A stretch of 64,000 nt of DNA from Candidatus Albibeggiatoa sp. nov. NOAA. Lineage in GTDB: Bacteria > Pseudomonadota > Gammaproteobacteria > Beggiatoales > Beggiatoaceae. A program made the translations under genes and the position numbers. The stretch is from contig JAOXRS010000066.1 of NCBI GenBank assembly GCA_025800385.1, positions 1 to 64,000 of the forward strand, given 5' to 3'. The first letter of the stretch is position 1. Each line of letters starts with the position of its first letter. Below the pieces are notes generated by a model. That model made no database searches. It had not been told where the DNA came from and saw only the letters and a list, made by a program, of their open reading frames with translations. Of the stretch, positions 29,540-38,561 are shown piece after piece.

Positions 29540-29839
29540 GTGCTCGCATCCTCTTTTGCATAACACCTTTAAGATGTGCAAATGTTAACTATCACAGCGT
29601 ATTCTTTAAAAAAACGCTAGAAACCAGTTTGTGAATTTGAATCAGATAAGTATTCAGCGTAACCGTTTATTGAAAAGTAGGTATTGCACCCTTTTTTCAT
29701 AGTCTGTTAACAGGTACACAATTACTGATAAATCTATATCATATTATCTACTACAGAAATTAGCACTCTCTTATGAAGCAGTATAGAGTACTGGTGAACA
29801 ATATCAGCTTATGAAAGTATCCACCAGATTCATCCGTAT
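29540..29839. other. Gene-free spacer with duplicated upstream sequence
   Basis: Contains AAACCAGTTTGTGAAT followed by a GATTC/GAATC-rich stretch and TATTCAG. A diverged copy (AAACCAGTTGTGACTG ... ATTCATATTCAG) lies at about 30880-30910, upstream of the paralogous gene. The duplication therefore seems to have carried the promoter region as well. Confidence 0.5.
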
Positions 29840-30184
29840 TTATTCAAGGCTCAATTCTAGTGTAGGCAATAATCTTTGCAAATTCTTTAAAGACTTACCT
29901 TGCCAAGGAATTTTTTTAGAACCTTGCACATTAACTTGCGGGCTTTTTCTCTGTCTCACATTGATGACAAATTTTGACAATACATTAATCCCTGAACTAT
30001 TTAGAAACTCTAAATTACGCAAATCTAAATTAAGTGCGTCTGTTTGCTGTTCGGCAGCCTCATTAAGCATGTGTAATATAGGTGCATATTCTTCCATGCC
30101 GCTCAAGCGTAAAGAGCCTGCACATGATACTGTTGCTGTCGCTTCGTCATAACGCACAGTATAATCTTCTGTTTTAATTTCCAT
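29840..30184 (-). CDS. STAS-like anti-sigma antagonist (slr1659 type)
   Basis: 114 residues. Fold of a STAS domain: strand TVSCAGSLRLSG, helix, strand LNLDLRNLEFLNSSGINVLS. The segment NSSG at residues 62-65 is where SpoIIAA/RsbV proteins carry the serine phosphorylated by their kinase. In cyanobacteria such a protein (slr1659 group) is paired with the slr1658-type ATPase; here it starts 13 bases after the end of copy A, so co-transcription is likely. Its phosphorylation would be set by the ATP-binding copies and reversed by a PP2C phosphatase. Confidence 0.8.
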   Translation of the reverse strand: MEIKTEDYTVRYDEATATVSCAGSLRLSGMEEYAPILHMLNEAAEQQTDALNLDLRNLEFLNSSGINVLSKFVINVRQRKSPQVNVQGSKKIPWQGKSLKNLQRLLPTLELSLE

Positions 30185-30197
30185 CTGAATGAAGTCC

Positions 30198-30815
30198 TTA
30201 AGCAGTTGGAACGTTTAATTGTACCATTGTTGTCACAATTGTAACCTCCAAACCCGTATCATGATTAACTGTATCAAATTTCCAACCTAATTGAGCAGCA
30301 TAATCATTCAGCATGGTTAAAAATCCCAAGCCAGATTGATTAGGATAATCATCACATGCATTTTTTTCTAATTGATTAATATACATTTCTTCTAAATCTT
30401 CGCTCAAGAGGCGTTGAATAAATAATTGGAACGCTTCTACAGATTCAGGCTTTATACTATTCGTGACATAAAATATTAATTGATCTGAGAACAAGCGTAA
30501 CACAACACTGGTCGGAAAGTGAGCTGTTTCATCATTAAATTTCATTGCATTTTCTAATAATTCATTTGCAATATAACCCACAGCATTTTTTATACTGATT
30601 TGTATATCACCTGCATCTTCAGCAATAAAAAAAGTTTGTAAATAATCTGCAAGAAAATCAGCGGATAAGCCATTATTTCGCCAACGCTGTTTGAGAGGGA
30701 TTGAGCTAGGAGAAAAGCCAATAACTAAATATTCTACATTATTCGGAGGTTCTTCAATATAATGGCCAAATATTTGAGCATTTTGTGTTCTCACGCCCGT
30801 ATACCAACTATCCAT
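30198..30815 (-). CDS. SiaB/slr1658-type ATP-binding regulator (copy A)
   Basis: 205 residues, paralogue of the protein encoded at 28949-29539. N box ANELLENAMKFNDE near residue 93 and G-box region SGLGFLTMLNDYAAQLGWKF near residue 166. The ATG is preceded by a strong GGAGGGT ribosome site. It heads the presumed operon copy A - STAS - copy B - GGDEF/EAL. The two copies differ most in the middle (110-150), the region facing the partner in this family, so they may contact different STAS proteins or form a heterodimer. Confidence 0.8.
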   Translation of the reverse strand: MDSWYTGVRTQNAQIFGHYIEEPPNNVEYLVIGFSPSSIPLKQRWRNNGLSADFLADYLQTFFIAEDAGDIQISIKNAVGYIANELLENAMKFNDETAHFPTSVVLRLFSDQLIFYVTNSIKPESVEAFQLFIQRLLSEDLEEMYINQLEKNACDDYPNQSGLGFLTMLNDYAAQLGWKFDTVNHDTGLEVTIVTTMVQLNVPTA

Positions 30816-31322
30816 ATTGACCCTCCAATATTTGTAAGGTCAGTTTATTTCTGTATGATAAGCGCACGCTATTCTCCTAAAAACCAGTTGTGACTGATTC
30901 ATATTCAGAGGATTCATTTTTATAAAATATCATTCACGCATTACCGTTGTTGTTAAACCGACAAGTATAAAAAATAGATTTATCATAAGCTTAGTAAAGC
31001 AAAATATAGCAGCGATTTATCCAACTTCATAAAGCAAACATTTTTCCAGTTTAACCAAGCATTGTGAATTTAAAATGACAATACTTCCTTAAAGAGATAA
31101 CATCTAATATTGAATTTTACAACTCTTTTTATTGATTTGGATTATTAAAGTGATGTTTGCATTTAAAACATAAATTAGTGTGAATAATACTGGTTAAACT
31201 TAAATTACATCCATTTCATTTCTCAGTAGCAACTGTTTTCCCTATCGCTTGAGTTTATAAAATTATGGCATAAATAGTGGTTCTAATCAGATCATATTAC
31301 TCATTAGAAAGGCTAGCCAACC
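30816..31322. other. Divergent intergenic region, about 500 bases
   Basis: No gene found. It carries the promoters of the partner-switch operon (left) and the glycosyltransferase gene (right). An AAAGG ribosome site precedes the ATG at 31323. No RNA gene recognised. Confidence 0.5.
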
Positions 31323-32864
31323 ATGCAAATACGTTCCAAACCTTATATTGCACTTATTTTATTTTTGCTTGGTATTGGTTTATTTACTCACATTGAGTCC
31401 TTTCGTTCTACTGACCGCTTACTCAATTCCGTATCTGAAGATGGCTATTTAATGCTCACTGTGGCGCGTAATGTTGCTTTAGGGCAGGGTTTAAGTGTTT
31501 CAGATGGCACAATCATGACTAACGGAATTCAACCCGCAACAACCTTTTTATGGGCGGGCATTTATTGGTTAAATGAGGCGGATAAGATTAATAGTATTGT
31601 TTGGATAACCATTACTCAATTTATTATTGCTCTGGCCTCAACAATTGTACTCTGGCTATTAGTCAAAGCAACCATACAAAAACATGCATATATCATTGCT
31701 AGCTTAGCCGCTTTAACATGGTTCGCCAGTCCTGTTTATGCAGGTTATACCATGAACGGTTTAGAAACAGGACTCAATGTCTTAGTTTTACTCATTATCA
31801 GCTTATATTTTATAAAAAAACCGATTTGGTCAAATTGGGATAGCATTTTGTTAGGTTTGTTAGTTGGCTTTGGGTTTTTAGTGCGTAATGATGCAGTATT
31901 TATGGGATTTGCACTTTATGTGACGTATTTGTTATTAGGGCAAGAACCTATCAAGCAACGTGTATGGAAAGCTCACGTAATGGGTATTGTTGCATTTATT
32001 GGTAGCATTCCATGGTCAGCTTACAATTATTTGTATTTTGGTTCAATTTTCCCGACCAGCTCCGCCGCACAATCATTGATTGCTGAGTTTGGTCAAAATT
32101 GGCAACAGCTTATTTTTACTCTGACTGAATACAGTTTCACTTTTATTCGTGTGCCTAACAAAGTACATGAGTTTTGGTTATTTACAGTTTTTTGTATCAT
32201 TTTTCTGGCAAGCCTCATTTTCATACTCATTCGTCATTTTCCAAAATTGTCTAAAACCGAACAGAAATTATTAGTTTTAGCATCAATTTATATACTTGGA
32301 TTGAGTATTTTTTATGGATTATTATTCGGTGCACCTTATTCACTTGGCCGTTATTTATTCCCGACCACTATTTTTCTGGTCATTTTATGGGCAAGCTTAG
32401 CTATTCGGCTCTATTTCTGGTTACGTGAACCTATTTTGCGTTACGGGTTGGTCTTATCTTTTTGCACAATCATATTAGGGCTAACAATCAAAAACGACAT
32501 TTTAAAACCGAGACGACATTTGCATTTCCAAGTAGTGGAATGGGTTCAGAATAACGTGGACAAACAACAATGGATTGGTGCAGTGCAATCGGGGGCTGTG
32601 GGTTATTTCCATGATAGAACAATTAATTTAGATGGCAAAGTCAACCCTTATGCGTTGGAAGCTCGAAAACAGAAAAAATTACCTGAATATATCATTGAGC
32701 AAAAGTTAGCTTATGTCGCAGATTGGGCAGGTTTAATGCTATGGCTAAAACTGGGTTATCCAAAAATCACCGCTGGACAACAGGTTGAGTTATTAAAATA
32801 CTACCGTGTCGTTGAACATGATGAAAATAAGAATTTGGCCGTCTTTAAAAGATATAGAGATTAA
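31323..32864 (+). CDS. GT-C type (GT39-like) membrane glycosyltransferase
   Basis: 513 residues, about eleven membrane helices. After the first helix (YIALILFLLGIGLFTHI) comes a periplasmic loop with SEDGYLM, the acidic pair typical of the first loop in polyprenyl-phosphate-sugar dependent GT-C enzymes, then the family-like TNGIQPATTFLW. Such enzymes transfer sugars from a lipid carrier to proteins or lipids in the periplasm. The C-terminal 120 residues are soluble (VVEWVQNNVDKQQWIGAVQS). It sits just upstream of a pilin gene cluster on the same strand, so pilins are plausible acceptors; that is inference. Confidence 0.75.
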   Translation: MQIRSKPYIALILFLLGIGLFTHIESFRSTDRLLNSVSEDGYLMLTVARNVALGQGLSVSDGTIMTNGIQPATTFLWAGIYWLNEADKINSIVWITITQFIIALASTIVLWLLVKATIQKHAYIIASLAALTWFASPVYAGYTMNGLETGLNVLVLLIISLYFIKKPIWSNWDSILLGLLVGFGFLVRNDAVFMGFALYVTYLLLGQEPIKQRVWKAHVMGIVAFIGSIPWSAYNYLYFGSIFPTSSAAQSLIAEFGQNWQQLIFTLTEYSFTFIRVPNKVHEFWLFTVFCIIFLASLIFILIRHFPKLSKTEQKLLVLASIYILGLSIFYGLLFGAPYSLGRYLFPTTIFLVILWASLAIRLYFWLREPILRYGLVLSFCTIILGLTIKNDILKPRRHLHFQVVEWVQNNVDKQQWIGAVQSGAVGYFHDRTINLDGKVNPYALEARKQKKLPEYIIEQKLAYVADWAGLMLWLKLGYPKITAGQQVELLKYYRVVEHDENKNLAVFKRYRD

Positions 32865-32989
32865 GACAAACTAGCTGAACAAGTATATTAAGTGGATTCT
32901 CCAAGACGTATGTAGGGATGAATGTGTTGCTAAGCTTTTGGGTCTTAGTCGATAATGACTGATAACCTAATGATAAAAAGGTTAATAAT

Positions 32990-33493
32990 ATGATGAAATT
33001 AAACTCTGGTTTAGCACGGTCGACTTTCTTTGAGGAGCTTTCAGTCATTGAGCTATTAATGGTTGTCTTGATTATTGGCCTGATATGGTTTTTGATCCTG
33101 CCTTACATGACAAAGGCTATACATCGTACTTATGCAAGTGAAGGTATTGGGTTAGCTTCTGATTTACGCAGTCAAACTGCACTCTATTATGCGCATCATG
33201 GCCAACTCCCACAAAAGAGTCAGCAACTTACTAAATTTAAGACTGATGGAAAATATATTCAAAATATCCGTTTACAACAAGGTATTGTGATAACAGAATT
33301 GAAACCTAAGGTTTTAGATTTAATTACGCTCAATTTAGATGAACCTGCACAATTGACATTACAAGCAACTTTATCAAATACTTCTACAATGCCATTTATC
33401 GCGTGGCGATGTGGCATGAATACAATGCACGACTCCATTATCACCACATTACCCAGTGATTATTTACCTCATATTTGTCGATCAACACCGTAA
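32990..33493 (+). CDS. Degenerate type IV pilin-like protein
   Basis: 167 residues. The hydrophobic stretch SVIELLMVVLIIGLIWFLIL has the Glu (E5) of the type IV pilin N terminus, but the residues before it are EELS instead of GFTL: the Gly at -1 needed by prepilin peptidase is Glu and the Phe at +1 is Leu. The globular part resembles the neighbouring pilins, including SDLRSQTALYYAHHGQLP and the closing cysteine pair (RCG ... LPHIC). The ribosome site AAAAGG lies in a small hairpin, TAACCT with AGGTTA. It may be an unprocessed minor subunit or a decaying copy. It is eight bases from the PilC-like gene. Confidence 0.75.
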   Translation: MMKLNSGLARSTFFEELSVIELLMVVLIIGLIWFLILPYMTKAIHRTYASEGIGLASDLRSQTALYYAHHGQLPQKSQQLTKFKTDGKYIQNIRLQQGIVITELKPKVLDLITLNLDEPAQLTLQATLSNTSTMPFIAWRCGMNTMHDSIITTLPSDYLPHICRSTP

Positions 33494-33501
33494 GGAAAAG
33501 C

Positions 33502-34512
33502 ATGATGAAATACCGCCAGACATCGGATATTGCTTTACTATTTAATGAATTAGCCATTTTGCTTGAAAGTGGTGTTGATGTATCCGAAGCTTTGCACATC
33601 ATTCAAACTGAACCTGATCCTGCACTAAAATCAGTCGTACCCCAATTGACAAAAGCGGTTGACAGTGGTGCTTCGCTGAGTGAGGCGTTAGCTAAACAAC
33701 CTGAAGCGTTTGATAGTTTTATTGTTAATGCTATCAAAAAAGCTGAACAAAAAAACAATTTAATCAGTGCTTTGTATGCTGTTGTAGCGTTTTTGGAAAG
33801 CGATTTGGATGTGCATGAATTAACCAAGCAAGTCCATTCATCTCTAAGTTATGTTGTATCTATACTGATTATTGCTTTAGGCGTGAGCACAATACTACTC
33901 ATACTTGTTGTCCCCACATTTAAAGAGCTATTTGAAGGATTTGGCGCAGAGTTACCTATGGAAACAAAATTCTTTATAGCTTTAGGAGATTACTATGGTG
34001 TGATTTTACTGGTTTTAATACTAACAATTTTCTTCGGTACGATATTGTGGTATCGCATCGCATTTTACTTGCCAATACTGGGAAAACTGTTTCACTTAAC
34101 CGCTATTTCACATTTTCTACATGTTAGCAGTTTCATTTTGCAACAAGGTGGCTCAATGCAAGAAGCTTTAGAAGCAAGCAGCTTATCTATGCGTAAAAAT
34201 CCCCGCTATAGCCGTGCATTATTTGAAGCTAGCCAACAAGTTAGCTTAGGTAAGTCGACTGCTGAAACGCTCAAAGCAAATAAACTTTTTCCCGCAAAAG
34301 TAATTCATACTTTACATGTAGGTGAAAATCGTCCTAATTTTAGCTTGTTATTGCAACAACTTGCAAAAATCTATCGCCTCAAAGTGAATCAAAGTTTTGA
34401 GCCACGTTTACGCTTATTGAGTGTTGTTTTACTGGTATTGATGAGCTGTTTTATCGGGTCACTCGTTATCGCCATGTATTTGCCTATTTTTCAATTAGGC
34501 GAAGTCATATAA
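33502..34512 (+). CDS. PilC/GspF-like inner-membrane platform protein
   Basis: About 337 residues from the ATG at 33502 (a second ATG directly follows). AAGGA overlaps the stop codon of the previous gene. Two T2SS-F repeats are present: LLFNELAILLESGVDVSEAL near the start and FLHVSSFILQQGGSMQEALE in the second half. Each is followed by membrane helices (SYVVSILIIALGVSTILLIL; VILLVLILTIFFGTILWY; LLSVVLLVLMSCFIGSLVI). Ordinary PilC has about 400 residues with a longer cytoplasmic N terminus. No PilB, PilT or PilD gene accompanies it, so ATPase and peptidase must come from elsewhere. Confidence 0.85.
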   Translation: MMKYRQTSDIALLFNELAILLESGVDVSEALHIIQTEPDPALKSVVPQLTKAVDSGASLSEALAKQPEAFDSFIVNAIKKAEQKNNLISALYAVVAFLESDLDVHELTKQVHSSLSYVVSILIIALGVSTILLILVVPTFKELFEGFGAELPMETKFFIALGDYYGVILLVLILTIFFGTILWYRIAFYLPILGKLFHLTAISHFLHVSSFILQQGGSMQEALEASSLSMRKNPRYSRALFEASQQVSLGKSTAETLKANKLFPAKVIHTLHVGENRPNFSLLLQQLAKIYRLKVNQSFEPRLRLLSVVLLVLMSCFIGSLVIAMYLPIFQLGEVI

Positions 34513-34573
34513 GGCTGTACTAATGGAACACATGCTGCCAATTCACCAGAATTTACCAAGCAATTGTAAATAA
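34513..34573 (+). pseudogene. 3' remnant of a further pilin gene
   Basis: Directly after the PilC-like stop, the frame reads [13 protein letters not shown] and then, after what looks like a two-base deletion, LPSNC-K-stop. This is the cysteine-bracketed tail of a type IV pilin. The last bases and the following spacer (TTACCAAGCAATTGTAAATA, then AGGGAATAAA) are nearly identical to the end of the next pilin gene (34584-35036). A tandem pilin copy has evidently been deleted, leaving only its end. Confidence 0.6.
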
Positions 34574-34583
34574 GGGAATAAAT

Positions 34584-35036
34584 ATGAAATCAAGCCGAGG
34601 TTTCACATTGATTGAGTTAACCATTGTGGGGGTTATTATTGGTATTCTCGCAGCGGTTGCCGTTCCTGCATATACTGATTATGTACAACGCAGCAAAGTG
34701 AGTGAAGGCTTATTGCTTGCCTTACCCATTCGTGCAGCTATCAGCGATTTTTATGCACAACATGGCCGTTTGCCTGCCGATAACAATGAAGCAGGTGTAT
34801 TGTCTGTTCAACAATTGCAAGGTCAGTATGTGGCGGGTATTGAGGTAAAAAATGGTGAGATTGCAATTCAATTCCGAGATCAACAAGATATAGATCGCCC
34901 TGCTTTAAATAATCGTGTTTTGACCTTAAAACCAAAGACTCAGCAAACTTATCCATTTGGCTCGATTTTTTGGCAATGTGGTGGTGAAGAAGATTCGAAT
35001 ATTGCCAGTCAATATTTACCAAGCAGTTGTAAATGA
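34584..35036 (+). CDS. Type IV pilin-like protein 1
   Basis: 150 residues. Leader MKSSRG followed by [20 protein letters not shown], the class IVa pilin signature with Gly at -1, Phe at +1 and Glu at +5. The globular part is short, with [20 protein letters not shown] and a disulfide-type pair: the first Cys in WQCGG and the second in the final SSCK. AAGGGA precedes the ATG. The two-gene repeat structure (same spacer, same leader) shows origin by tandem duplication. It could be a major pilin or a pseudopilin. Confidence 0.9.
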   Translation: MKSSRGFTLIELTIVGVIIGILAAVAVPAYTDYVQRSKVSEGLLLALPIRAAISDFYAQHGRLPADNNEAGVLSVQQLQGQYVAGIEVKNGEIAIQFRDQQDIDRPALNNRVLTLKPKTQQTYPFGSIFWQCGGEEDSNIASQYLPSSCK

Positions 35037-35047
35037 GGGAATAAACT

Positions 35048-35542
35048 ATGAAATCAAACCGAGGTTTTACGCTGGTTGAGTTAATGGCTGCAGTAAGTAT
35101 TATTGGTATTCTCGCTGCGATTGCTATTCCTTCTTATACTGATTACCTAAAGCGTGCCAAAGTCACGGAAGGGATTATTTTAGCCAATGCAGTTAGCACA
35201 AATGTAGCGGATTTTTATGCCTATCGTGGTACATTTCCACAATCTAATGCCAGTTTAGATTTGCCTGCAGCCAATACTTTACAAGGTGACTATGTTAAAC
35301 AGATTCAAGTGGATAACGGTGTAGTCAATGTGCAATTTTCTGCGCAAGTGCTCCGAGGTGAAGATTCTGGCAGTTGGCTAAGCATTCGGCCTGCAATAGT
35401 CAAAGACATGCCTGTTAATGGTGTGGTGAGTTGGATTTGTGGTTATGCCGTTGCACCTGAAGGCTTGCAAGTGATGGGTGAAAATAAAACATCTATCCCT
35501 CAAGATTTGCTCCCTATGGTGTGCTGGAATGACGTGCTTTAA
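35048..35542 (+). CDS. Type IV pilin-like protein 2
   Basis: 164 residues. MKSNRG leader and [20 protein letters not shown]; Gly -1 and Glu +5 present. The globular domain shares [20 protein letters not shown] and the tail WICGY ... [10 protein letters not shown] with pilin 3, ending in [11 protein letters not shown]. The cysteine pair is conserved. It is 11 bases after pilin 1 with GAGGGA as ribosome site. Pilins 2 and 3 share the GENKT segment, which pilin 1 lacks, so the three are not equivalent. Confidence 0.9.
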   Translation: MKSNRGFTLVELMAAVSIIGILAAIAIPSYTDYLKRAKVTEGIILANAVSTNVADFYAYRGTFPQSNASLDLPAANTLQGDYVKQIQVDNGVVNVQFSAQVLRGEDSGSWLSIRPAIVKDMPVNGVVSWICGYAVAPEGLQVMGENKTSIPQDLLPMVCWNDVL

Positions 35543-35555
35543 AAGGAATATAACA

Positions 35556-36047
35556 ATGTTCAAACAGAAACGTGGTTTTACTTTAATCGAGCTGATGATT
35601 GTAGTAGCGATTATCGGCATTTTAGGCACAATGGTTGTTCCGACTTATCAAGACTTTGTGATACGCAGCCAAATTTCTGAAGGGATGCAACTCAGTGAAG
35701 TCGTCAAACGTAAAATATCCGAGTATTACACTGAAAATAAACGTTTTCCCCAAGATAATACTGAAGCAGGTGTGCCACAGCCACAGCATTTAATTGGAAA
35801 CTATGTGCAAAGTATTCACGTTGAACAAGGTGCGATTCACATTATGTTAGGTAACCGCATCAATGCGCATGTGAAAGATAAAGTACTTACGCTACAACCA
35901 GCCATTGTCACTGAAAATCCTGATAGTCCTATTTCATGGACATGTGGTTATGCACAAGCTGTTGAAGGCATGACCGCGCAAGGTGAAAATAAAACCGATG
36001 TGCCTGCACCTTATTTATTACTTACTTGCCGTGAATGGAAAGCGTAA
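35556..36047 (+). CDS. Type IV pilin-like protein 3
   Basis: 163 residues from the ATG at 35556 ([20 protein letters not shown]), with AAAGGAA upstream; an in-frame upstream ATG at 35478 would overlap pilin 2 and displace the leader, so it is rejected. Gly -1, Phe +1 and Glu +5 are all present. It shares ISEGMQLSEVVKRKISEYYT with the family pattern and TCGYAQAVEGMTAQGENKTD with pilin 2, and ends LLTCREWKA. The last of the pilin run; the TPR-glycosyltransferase gene follows after 246 bases. Confidence 0.9.
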   Translation: MFKQKRGFTLIELMIVVAIIGILGTMVVPTYQDFVIRSQISEGMQLSEVVKRKISEYYTENKRFPQDNTEAGVPQPQHLIGNYVQSIHVEQGAIHIMLGNRINAHVKDKVLTLQPAIVTENPDSPISWTCGYAQAVEGMTAQGENKTDVPAPYLLLTCREWKA

Positions 36048-36293
36048 AATTTTTTAGCATAAACAAGCCTTTTCGGGCTGCATCCGTTTGACTAACTTGT
36101 AGCCCATATACCTCTTCCTCATTTCTCAATAATCCATATAAATCCTCGACAAAAAATAAACAAATTGGTTACATATCGTGTTTTGCAGTGTAATATGATG
36201 CACTTTCTGGAATACCAATAACATTCAAAGCCGTGATTATCTAAGTTGATTGGTTCATTCGTTTTCACTGGAAACAACCGTATTTGATTAAAA

Positions 36294-38255
36294 ATGAAAA
36301 AAAAGCCGTCTCGCCGTACACAAATTACTCAAAAGCCGTCACCTCAACTTAACCAAGCTCTCAAAACAGCACAACATTATCACGGGCAAGGCAAGTTTTC
36401 CCAAGCCGCACAAATTTATCAGCAAATTCTCAGAGCTGAACCCAATAACCCTGATGCATTACATTTACTTGGGGTGCTATTCGCGCAAACAGGTGATTTA
36501 ACTCAAGCCGAGCATTTTATTCGTAAAGCCATTACCTTCAAGCCTAAAGATGCAGAGTATCACAGCCATTTAGGCAATGTATTAAAAGAAATGGGACGCT
36601 TAGAATCGGCTATTGGTTATCATGAAAAAGCTTTAAAGCTAGCGCCTAAACAGGCAGCAATTCATGTTAATTTGGGGGCTTGTTTACAAGAATTAGAGCA
36701 ATTTGATTTAGCAATTGAGCATTATGAGAAAGCTTTAAGATTAGAACCGAAAAATGCAAAAATTCTCAATAATTTAGCAACCACATTTTGTGATAATGAA
36801 GAATACGACAAATCAATTAAATATTATCGGCGTGCTATTAGAATTGATCCAAAATTTGCAGGGGCTTATGCAGGCTTAGGCAATGTATTACGCCGCAATG
36901 ACCAAGAGCAAGAAGCATTGGAAGCCTGTAATAAGGCGTTGGCTTTAAGCCCTAATTATTTAACCGCATATATTAACAAAGGTGAAGCACTCACCCGCTT
37001 AGAACGTTATGATGAAGCACAAGCTTGTTTGGAACATGGCTTAGCATTAAGTCCTAATAATCCAGAAGTCATATTTAGCTTGGGTAATGTCAATGTAGGG
37101 CGCAAACATGTTGATGCTGCGATTGAAAAATATTTACAAGTATTAGACATTGTACCGCAACACAAAAAAGCACTCTATCGCCTTTCTCATGCATACCGTC
37201 TGCAAGATAAATTAGATCTTGCCGTTCAGTATTGTTCTCAACTGGTTGAATTACATAATCAAGATATTGAATTGCATAAACTGCGTGGTTTTTTACTACT
37301 ACAAGCTGCTCAATTTACAGAAGGTTGGTATGAATACGGATATAGAGATAAACGCCAAGCTTATTTCGACAAATTTAATTTAGACCCCGACAATGTGGTC
37401 ATTCTATCAAGGTTAGATACATTACAAGGTAAACATATTTTTATTCATCGTGAACAAGGCCTCGGTGATGAAATCTTCTTCTTACGTTTTGTACCTGAAT
37501 TAAAGCGTCGAGGTGCAAAAATTTCTTATATTCCTGGTAAAAAAGTCACAGGCTTAATTTCGCGCCAGCCTTGGTTAGATCAGTTAGTTGGGCAGCAAGA
37601 GCCGCCACCAAAACATGATTATATGTTGGTATTAGGTAATTTACCTTTAGCATTTGGAATGAAAACCGAAGACTTACCACCGCCACCATTGCGCCTTGAA
37701 GCTCCATTGCCCGAAAAAGTACAAGAAATAGAAGCCCGTTTAGCCCCACTTTCAGACAAGCCTATTATTGGATTGACTTGGCAAGCAGGTACAAAGAAAG
37801 AGGATTATTTAGACAGAGAGTTGCCAAAACAACTGCTATTTAAATCCGTTGATTTACATGAGTTAGGGACGCAGTTAAAAGGTTTAGATGCCCACTTTAT
37901 CAGCGTTCAACGTATACCCAAATCAGAAGATATAGCATTACTAGAATCGTTATTAGGCCAACCATTACATGATTTCAGTGATTTAAATGATGATATTGAA
38001 GGCATGTTAGCATTGTTAGATCGTCTTGATAGCTATGTTGGGGTCAGTAATACCAATATGCATTTAATTGCAGGCTTAGATAAAACCGCACGCGTCATAG
38101 TGCCTCGCCCTTATGAATGGCGTTGGCCGGGAAGTGGTGACAGCTCTGTCTGGTTTCCAAAATTTAAAGTCTATCGTCAGGGTGATAATGATGACTGGTC
38201 AACTTGCTTATCTCAATTGCGCCAAGATTTGTTAGCACAATTTCAGTCGAATTAA
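36294..38255 (+). CDS. TPR protein with C-terminal glycosyltransferase-like domain
   Basis: 653 residues, no membrane segment. A basic start (MKKKPSRRTQ) is followed by about eight to nine TPR units from residue 15 to 330 (for example AAIHVNLGACLQELEQFDLA, YAGLGNVLRRNDQEQEALEA). The last 300 residues contain HREQGLGDEIFFLRFVPELK and a GT9/GT41-like nucleotide-sugar region with SYVGVSNTNMHLIAGL. The layout is that of bacterial O-GlcNAc-transferase-like proteins, whose TPRs present a protein substrate. Its position after the pilin cluster suggests a filament protein as substrate, which is unproven. Confidence 0.82.
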   Translation: MKKKPSRRTQITQKPSPQLNQALKTAQHYHGQGKFSQAAQIYQQILRAEPNNPDALHLLGVLFAQTGDLTQAEHFIRKAITFKPKDAEYHSHLGNVLKEMGRLESAIGYHEKALKLAPKQAAIHVNLGACLQELEQFDLAIEHYEKALRLEPKNAKILNNLATTFCDNEEYDKSIKYYRRAIRIDPKFAGAYAGLGNVLRRNDQEQEALEACNKALALSPNYLTAYINKGEALTRLERYDEAQACLEHGLALSPNNPEVIFSLGNVNVGRKHVDAAIEKYLQVLDIVPQHKKALYRLSHAYRLQDKLDLAVQYCSQLVELHNQDIELHKLRGFLLLQAAQFTEGWYEYGYRDKRQAYFDKFNLDPDNVVILSRLDTLQGKHIFIHREQGLGDEIFFLRFVPELKRRGAKISYIPGKKVTGLISRQPWLDQLVGQQEPPPKHDYMLVLGNLPLAFGMKTEDLPPPPLRLEAPLPEKVQEIEARLAPLSDKPIIGLTWQAGTKKEDYLDRELPKQLLFKSVDLHELGTQLKGLDAHFISVQRIPKSEDIALLESLLGQPLHDFSDLNDDIEGMLALLDRLDSYVGVSNTNMHLIAGLDKTARVIVPRPYEWRWPGSGDSSVWFPKFKVYRQGDNDDWSTCLSQLRQDLLAQFQSN

Positions 38256-38561
38256 GCGATTTTTCATGTCGTCTATGCTTGCATTCATCCCTGTTTGCTC
38301 CTAAATTCTATGTATAAAGAATATATGTTTTAACAGTCTATTTATTCGTAAATAAACTAAAAATATTATTCTGGAAAACTTAGTTATATGATAATATTGA
38401 GAATATTATTATAAAAATAAACTAATACCTACAAGTGCATAGGATGGATGCTGGAAAAGGTTGAAATATAAAAACTGAAGTGGGTTGCATTTTGAGATTT
38501 TGGCTTAAAATTGCTGCCGACTGCGCCTTTTCGATATTTTTAAAAGTTTTGAGGAATCCGA
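38256..38561. other. Gene-free spacer
   Basis: About 300 AT-rich bases between the TPR-glycosyltransferase gene and the ODP-type gene. I see no gene, repeat or RNA in it. Confidence 0.5.

Noticed and set aside
35478..35555. Longer start for pilin 3
   Set aside because: It would overlap pilin 2 and put 26 residues before the short prepilin leader.
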